Below, piece after piece: positions 63,295 through 64,000 of a DNA stretch of 64,000 nucleotides (the stretch's first letter is position 1; the number at the start of each line of letters is the position of its first letter). A program made the translations under genes and the position numbers. Below the pieces are notes generated by a model, which was given only the letters and a program-made list of their open reading frames with translations, was not told where the DNA came from and made no database searches. The stretch comes from Peteryoungia rhizophila (GTDB lineage: Bacteria; Pseudomonadota; Alphaproteobacteria; Rhizobiales; Rhizobiaceae), in the NCBI RefSeq assembly GCF_004912145.1, contig NZ_STGT01000002.1, positions 1-64,000 of the forward strand. Direction: 5' to 3'.

Positions 63295-64000
63295 ATGTCC
63301 AAACCCACCTTTCCGCTGAATGCCTGGTATGCTGCTGCTTATGACGTCGAGCTGAAGCGTCAGCTTTTGCCGCGCACGATCTGCAACAAGCCTATCGTTT
63401 TGTATCGCAAGGAAAATGGCACGCCAGTTGCGCTTGCCGATGCCTGTTGGCACAGGCTGGTCCCGTTGTCGCTGGGCCGGCTCGACGGCGATAATGTGGT
63501 CTGTGGTTATCACGGCCTCGAATTCGACGAGACAGGTCGCTGTGTATACATGCCCTCGCAGGACACGATCAATCCGTCTGCTTGCGTGAAATCCTATCCG
63601 ATTGCGGAGAAGCATCGCTTCATCTGGATCTGGCCGGGGGATCCGGCGCTGGCCGATCCAGCGCTCGTGCCCGACATGCATTGGAACCAGGATCCCGATT
63701 GGGCAGCCGACGGCAAGATGATCGAGGTGAAGTGCGACTATCGCCTCGTCGTCGACAACCTCATGGATCTCACCCACGAAACCTTCGTGCACGGCTCGTC
63801 GATCGGCAATCGGGCGGTCGCCGAGGCGCCGTTCGAGGCGAGCCATTCGGATCGCTTCGCCTATATCACCCGCTGGATGGACGACATCGACCCGCCACCG
63901 TTCTGGCGCAAGCAGTATGGCCGTCCGGGCAAGGTCGACCGTTGGCAGATCATCCGTTTCGAGGCGCCCTGCACGGTGACCATCGACGTCGGCGTTGCCG
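63295..64000 (+). CDS. vanA: Rieske oxygenase, VanA-like, truncated by window end
   Basis: The first 235 codons of an oxygenase; the frame is open to the end of the window. The Rieske cluster is bound by Cys51-x-His53 and Cys70-x2-His73 (CWH, CGYH). The mononuclear iron site has Asp158, His161 and His166 (DLTHETFVH). This spacing and the N-terminal FPLNAWYAAAYDVEL fit vanillate O-demethylase oxygenase, which turns vanillate into protocatechuate and formaldehyde; a related demethylase is possible. Shine-Dalgarno GAGGAGGAG precedes ATG 63295. A reductase partner (VanB) would be expected just beyond the window. Protocatechuate is also the QuiC product. Confidence 0.85.
   Translation, partial: MSKPTFPLNAWYAAAYDVELKRQLLPRTICNKPIVLYRKENGTPVALADACWHRLVPLSLGRLDGDNVVCGYHGLEFDETGRCVYMPSQDTINPSACVKSYPIAEKHRFIWIWPGDPALADPALVPDMHWNQDPDWAADGKMIEVKCDYRLVVDNLMDLTHETFVHGSSIGNRAVAEAPFEASHSDRFAYITRWMDDIDPPPFWRKQYGRPGKVDRWQIIRFEAPCTVTIDVGVA

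Noticed and set aside
1..64000. tRNA, rRNA, CRISPR, insertion sequences or attachment sites
   Set aside because: I saw no clover-leaf-like blocks, repeated spacer arrays, transposase-like proteins or terminal inverted repeats; absence by eye is not proof.

Overview
The window looks like a piece of accessory (chromid or megaplasmid-like) DNA from an alphaproteobacterium of the Rhizobiales, most likely Rhizobiaceae. The clearest sign is a complete L-rhamnose locus in the gene order known from Rhizobium leguminosarum: rhaR-S-T-P-Q-U-K divergent from rhaD-rhaI. The high GC content, the many ABC and TRAP uptake systems and the many LacI, TetR, GntR and AraC regulators agree. I see no rRNA, tRNA, CRISPR array, prophage, transposase or replication gene. 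Names rest on motifs and gene order read by eye; no database search was possible.

Layout. 0.2-1.7 kb: a sodium/amino-acid symporter. 1.8-7.8 kb: an RND efflux pump with two lipoprotein adaptors and a divergent TetR regulator. 7.8-23.6 kb: an aldonate (gluconate/idonate/keto-gluconate) island with three LacI regulators, a TRAP transporter, a sugar-type ABC transporter, L-idonate 5-dehydrogenase, gluconate 5-dehydrogenase, gluconokinase, a 2-hydroxyacid dehydrogenase, an SMP-30 lactonase and three genes of unclear role. Copies of a TGTTA-N4-TAACA type palindrome tie the divergent promoters together. 23.7-24.8 kb: a membrane diguanylate cyclase.

25.1-34.6 kb: a sensor kinase/response regulator pair, divergent from two tandem AfuA-like binding proteins, a fused permease, an ATPase and an inositol-monophosphatase-like phosphatase. 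It has the parts of a sense-import-dephosphorylate system for a phosphorylated substrate and is the most interesting locus here. 34.7-43.1 kb: ferric-siderophore uptake (TonB receptor, binding protein, two permeases, ATPase, a DUF2218-SIP reductase fusion and an AraC regulator). 43.2-54.1 kb: the rhamnose locus. 54.2-62.9 kb: a shikimate/quinate-type locus with a TetR and a GntR regulator, an AroE-like dehydrogenase, a QuiC-type 3-dehydroshikimate dehydratase, a TRAP transporter and a DapA-family lyase. An identical ACTAAC-N2-GTTAGT operator lies at both of its promoters. 63.3 kb to the end: a truncated VanA-like Rieske oxygenase behind repeated TGTATACA operators.

How it fits together. Most of the window is uptake plus first-step catabolism of plant-derived compounds: sugar acids, rhamnose, probably phosphorylated sugars, shikimate-type hydroaromatics and a methoxy-aromatic, the last two probably feeding protocatechuate. 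A repeated design detail is a stable stem-loop just after four of the binding-protein genes, probably to raise binding-protein dose over the membrane components. The starts of many genes were moved inward from the longest open frame on the evidence of Shine-Dalgarno sequences, signal peptides or HTH motifs, as noted per entry.
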